In this document: piece by piece, positions 61,687 to 64,000 of the stretch
Numbering within the stretch: the first letter of the stretch is position 1
How the letters are laid out: every line of letters starts with the position of its first letter
The notes under the pieces: model-generated
What the model was told of the DNA's origin: nothing
Databases searched by the model: none
What the model saw: the letters and a program-made list of their open reading frames with translations, nothing else
Made by a program: the position numbers and the translations under genes
NCBI GenBank assembly: GCA_963698435.1
Contig: CAVOQV010000020.1
Location: forward strand, 208,624 to 272,623
DNA: 64,000 nucleotides
Direction: 5' to 3'
Source of the DNA: Sva-07 sp963698435
Lineage (GTDB): Bacteria; Actinomycetota; Acidimicrobiia; Acidimicrobiales; Ilumatobacteraceae

Positions 61687-64000
61687 CAGTCGATGCTGAA
61701 CCAGGCCCGAACCTGGCCCTCGTGATCGACATATCGGTCGCCGGTGACGTCAACGATGACCTTGTCGATTTCACCGCCGACGAACGCGAACGGCGCTTGG
61801 TAGTTCGGCGAGACCGCGGACGCGCTGTCTCGCCCGACGCAGATCCCGTCGCCGGTCAGGCAGAAGTAGCCAGGTTGCGTGACGATGGGAGCGGAGCCAA
61901 CGGCGCGGTCGTCGACGTACAGGGTGAGCGTGCCGGCGGTACCCGGCATCGTCGGGTCAGGACTGGGTCCCTCCGCGACGAACTCGGCGATCAGCACGTG
62001 GCTGCCCGGCGAGAGCTCCTCGTCAGCCACGACGTCCTGCAGGACGGTGCCGATCCAGTTGAACGTGTAGTGCAACCGGCGATCCTTGACGTACAGCGAG
62101 TGGCCACCCGGAACGCCCCCGGCGGCCCACACCACTCCCTGTGCCTCATCGGTGTCGATGCGGACGCCGGCGGCGAGCGTGTAGGAACGCCCCGGGAGTG
62201 CCGGACCTGCGGACTCGGGAACGTCCGCACAGTTCGGGTAGAAGATGTAGCGGTCCCGATCCGGTGCGCCGCGAGGACGCTCTGCCAGGACCTGCTCCAA
62301 CGCGCTGCGGTCGTCCAACGGCAGGCCTTTGTAGATGCCGGCGTTGTAGAACCACAAGCTCTTGAGCGACTCGAGGCGCTCCGGATGCTCGGCGGCGACG
62401 TTGCGGGTCTGCGAACGGTCGACCTCGAGATGGAACAGCTCCCATTCGTCTCGTTCGAAGTTCCCCCAACTCGACAACGGCGGATGCACCGTCGATGCGA
62501 GCCAGCCCTCGTGGTAGATCGAACGCTGACCGAGCATCGTGTAGAACTGCGTCGCTTTACCGGGCGCCGACGAATCGGTCAGCACAGCCGCGAAACTCTC
62601 TCCCTCGATCGGGCTCTGCAGATACCCGTTGATCGTCTCCGGGGGTTCGATGTCCAAGAGGTCGTAGATCGTCGGCACCAGGTCGACCGCGTGGATGTAC
62701 TGCGGCCGGGGACTGGCGTCGGCGGGGATCTTGGCCGGCCACGACACCAGGCACATGTCGGCGACTCCGCCTTCGGCACCCGCCCACCGCTTCCAGTACG
62801 GGAACGGCGTGTCGAACGCCCACGCCCAACCCGTGTTGTAGTGGTTGTTCGATGCCGGCGTGCCGAGTTCGTCGATATGGGGCATCGTCGTCTCAGCGGT
62901 GTCGGGAACGCCGTTGAAGAAGCGCCACTCGTTGAAGCTCCCGTTCGGCCCGCCCTCGCCGCTCGCACCGTTGTCCGAGACGACGACGATCAGCGTGTTG
63001 TCGATCTCTCCCGACTCCTCGAGGTAGTCGAGCACACGGCCCAGACGGTCATCGTTGTAGGAGATGTAGCCGGCGAACACTTCCGCCATCCGGGTGAACA
63101 GCCGACGTTCGTCGTCGGAGAGGCTGTCCCACGGGCGCACGGTGTCGAGCAGCGGCCAGGGCTGCCCGTCGGGGCCCGTCCGGTTCGGCTCGCCGTGCGG
63201 GTTGATCGGCGAGAGTTCGGTGTCGGCGGGGAGGAGGCCGAGTTCGATCTGGCGATGCAGGATCCCGGCACGAATGGCCTCGTAGCCCTCGTCGAAGACG
63301 CCCGTGTAGCGGTCGGCCCACTCCGTCGGAACGAGGTGAGGCGCATGACCCGCCTGGGGAGCCAGGTACATGAAGAACGGCTTGTCGGGATCGATCACCT
63401 TGGCGTCGCGGATGAACTCGACCGCCTTGTCGGCCATGTCGTCGGCGAGGTGGTAGCCGTCCTCGGGACGACCGGGAGCCTCGACCGGATGGTTGTCGTA
63501 CACGAGATCGGGGAAGAACGAGTTCGTCTCGCCACCGAGCCAGCCGTAGAACCGCTCGAAGCCCCGGCCGAGTGGCCACCGACCCTTGAAGGCCGCCAGG
63601 TTGCACTCCTCACCCGGGGTGAGGTGCCACTTGCCCACGCAGTAGGTGTTGTAGCCCCGTTCGGCGAGCACCTCGGAGATGAACCCGTTCTCGAAGGGGA
63701 TGCGAGTGGAGATCCCCGGGAACCCCGATGCGAACTCGGCGATCGTCGCCATGCCGTTCGAGGTGGCGTTCCGCCCGGTCAGGAGCGACGCTCGGGTGGG
63801 CGAGCACAGCGCGGTGGTGTGGAAGTTGGCCAACTTCACGCCCCGTTCGGCGATGCGGGCCATGTTCGGACACTGGACCGGGCCGCCGAACGTGTCCATG
63901 GTGGCGTAGCCGAGGTCGTCCCAGGCGAGAATCAGAACGTTCGGTGCGCCCTCGGGAGCCTTCGGAGCGAGAAACGGTTCCCAGTCGGGTTCCGAGTCAC
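61686..64000 (-). CDS. arylsulfatase family enzyme (5' end outside the window)
   Basis: 770 residues are visible; the true start is beyond base 64000. Sulfatase features: LILAWDDLGYATMDTFGGP with two metal Asp residues, the formylglycine site CSPTRASLLTGR (cysteine type), GKWHLTPGEE, and VVVSDNGASGEGG. It follows the large AtsA-like form, with a C-terminal beta domain of about 170 residues (RIDTDEAQGVVWAAGG). It hydrolyses sulfate esters, and such enzymes need a formylglycine-generating enzyme, which is not in the window. It is coupled to the DUF2252 gene downstream. Confidence 0.92.
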   Translation of the reverse strand, partial: DSEPDWEPFLAPKAPEGAPNVLILAWDDLGYATMDTFGGPVQCPNMARIAERGVKLANFHTTALCSPTRASLLTGRNATSNGMATIAEFASGFPGISTRIPFENGFISEVLAERGYNTYCVGKWHLTPGEECNLAAFKGRWPLGRGFERFYGWLGGETNSFFPDLVYDNHPVEAPGRPEDGYHLADDMADKAVEFIRDAKVIDPDKPFFMYLAPQAGHAPHLVPTEWADRYTGVFDEGYEAIRAGILHRQIELGLLPADTELSPINPHGEPNRTGPDGQPWPLLDTVRPWDSLSDDERRLFTRMAEVFAGYISYNDDRLGRVLDYLEESGEIDNTLIVVVSDNGASGEGGPNGSFNEWRFFNGVPDTAETTMPHIDELGTPASNNHYNTGWAWAFDTPFPYWKRWAGAEGGVADMCLVSWPAKIPADASPRPQYIHAVDLVPTIYDLLDIEPPETINGYLQSPIEGESFAAVLTDSSAPGKATQFYTMLGQRSIYHEGWLASTVHPPLSSWGNFERDEWELFHLEVDRSQTRNVAAEHPERLESLKSLWFYNAGIYKGLPLDDRSALEQVLAERPRGAPDRDRYIFYPNCADVPESAGPALPGRSYTLAAGVRIDTDEAQGVVWAAGGVPGGHSLYVKDRRLHYTFNWIGTVLQDVVADEELSPGSHVLIAEFVAEGPSPDPTMPGTAGTLTLYVDDRAVGSAPIVTQPGYFCLTGDGICVGRDSASAVSPNYQAPFAFVGGEIDKVIVDVTGDRYVDHEGQVRAWFSID

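Overview
The window is a GC-rich actinobacterial chromosome segment. Markers are an F420 pathway gene (fbiC), a mycothiol-dependent formaldehyde dehydrogenase, the NucS mismatch endonuclease, a Mec/CysM cysteine pair, a WhiG/FliA-type sigma factor and a LAA-ending tmRNA tag. Gene content and order (ispG-rseP-dxr-cdsA-frr-pyrH-tsf-rpsB followed by M23, sigma, xerC, dprA, comM, all on the minus strand) fit a free-living, probably aquatic actinobacterium of the Acidimicrobiia type. That placement is an inference, not a measured one.

Layout. 0-9.6 kb: cysQ, a broken enoyl-CoA hydratase, a broken CaiB/BaiF CoA-transferase with a VOC protein, a UbiB-like kinase, nucS, a lipoprotein, and the mycothiol detoxification pair (mscR plus an MBL-fold hydrolase) with manA. 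9.6-23.4 kb: the conserved housekeeping block for isoprenoid, phospholipid, translation, recombination and DNA-uptake genes. 23.7-32.1 kb: a small lipoprotein, clpP, two envelope or secreted-type hypothetical proteins, two PLP enzymes of cysteine/threonine synthase fold and a DUF2461 protein. 32.2-44.2 kb: a HerA-like ATPase, a tRNA, an EEP-family protein, rdgB-rph-murI, a fasciclin protein, two alpha/beta hydrolases, an ornithine-cyclodeaminase homologue, cysM and mec. 44.4-54.1 kb: smpB, a subtilase coupled to a cyclase-STAND-type ATPase, an ABM monooxygenase, fbiC, and divergently HxlR-ribD-ribA. 54.1-57.7 kb: ssrA followed by a small accessory region holding recombinase and permease debris and four small stand-alone genes. 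57.7-64 kb: a MalT/LuxR-type regulator, a tiny membrane protein, a DUF2252 gene and a sulfatase that runs off the window.

How genes work together. RibD makes the pyrimidine precursor that both riboflavin synthesis and the FbiC reaction draw on, and ribD/ribA lie back to back with fbiC behind one regulator and one perfect inverted repeat. SmpB, tmRNA and ClpP, the trans-translation and tag-degradation parts, all occur here. The most system-like unit is the overlapping pair at 44.9-49.1 kb: a class III cyclase/STAND-type ATPase/TPR protein whose stop overlaps the start of a subtilase carrying ten identical MYANP pentapeptides.

Cautions and signals. Five genes show single-base frameshifts. Four have one extra base, and each lies at a TGCCGC that would read in frame as TGCGC, which suggests a shared artefact or motif effect; one of them produces an apparent UbiB-NucS fusion. 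Many first genes have a TANNNT hexamer 6-8 bases before the start codon, pointing to leaderless transcripts. Two families of short palindromic repeats and two in-gene or intergenic tandem repeats are described.
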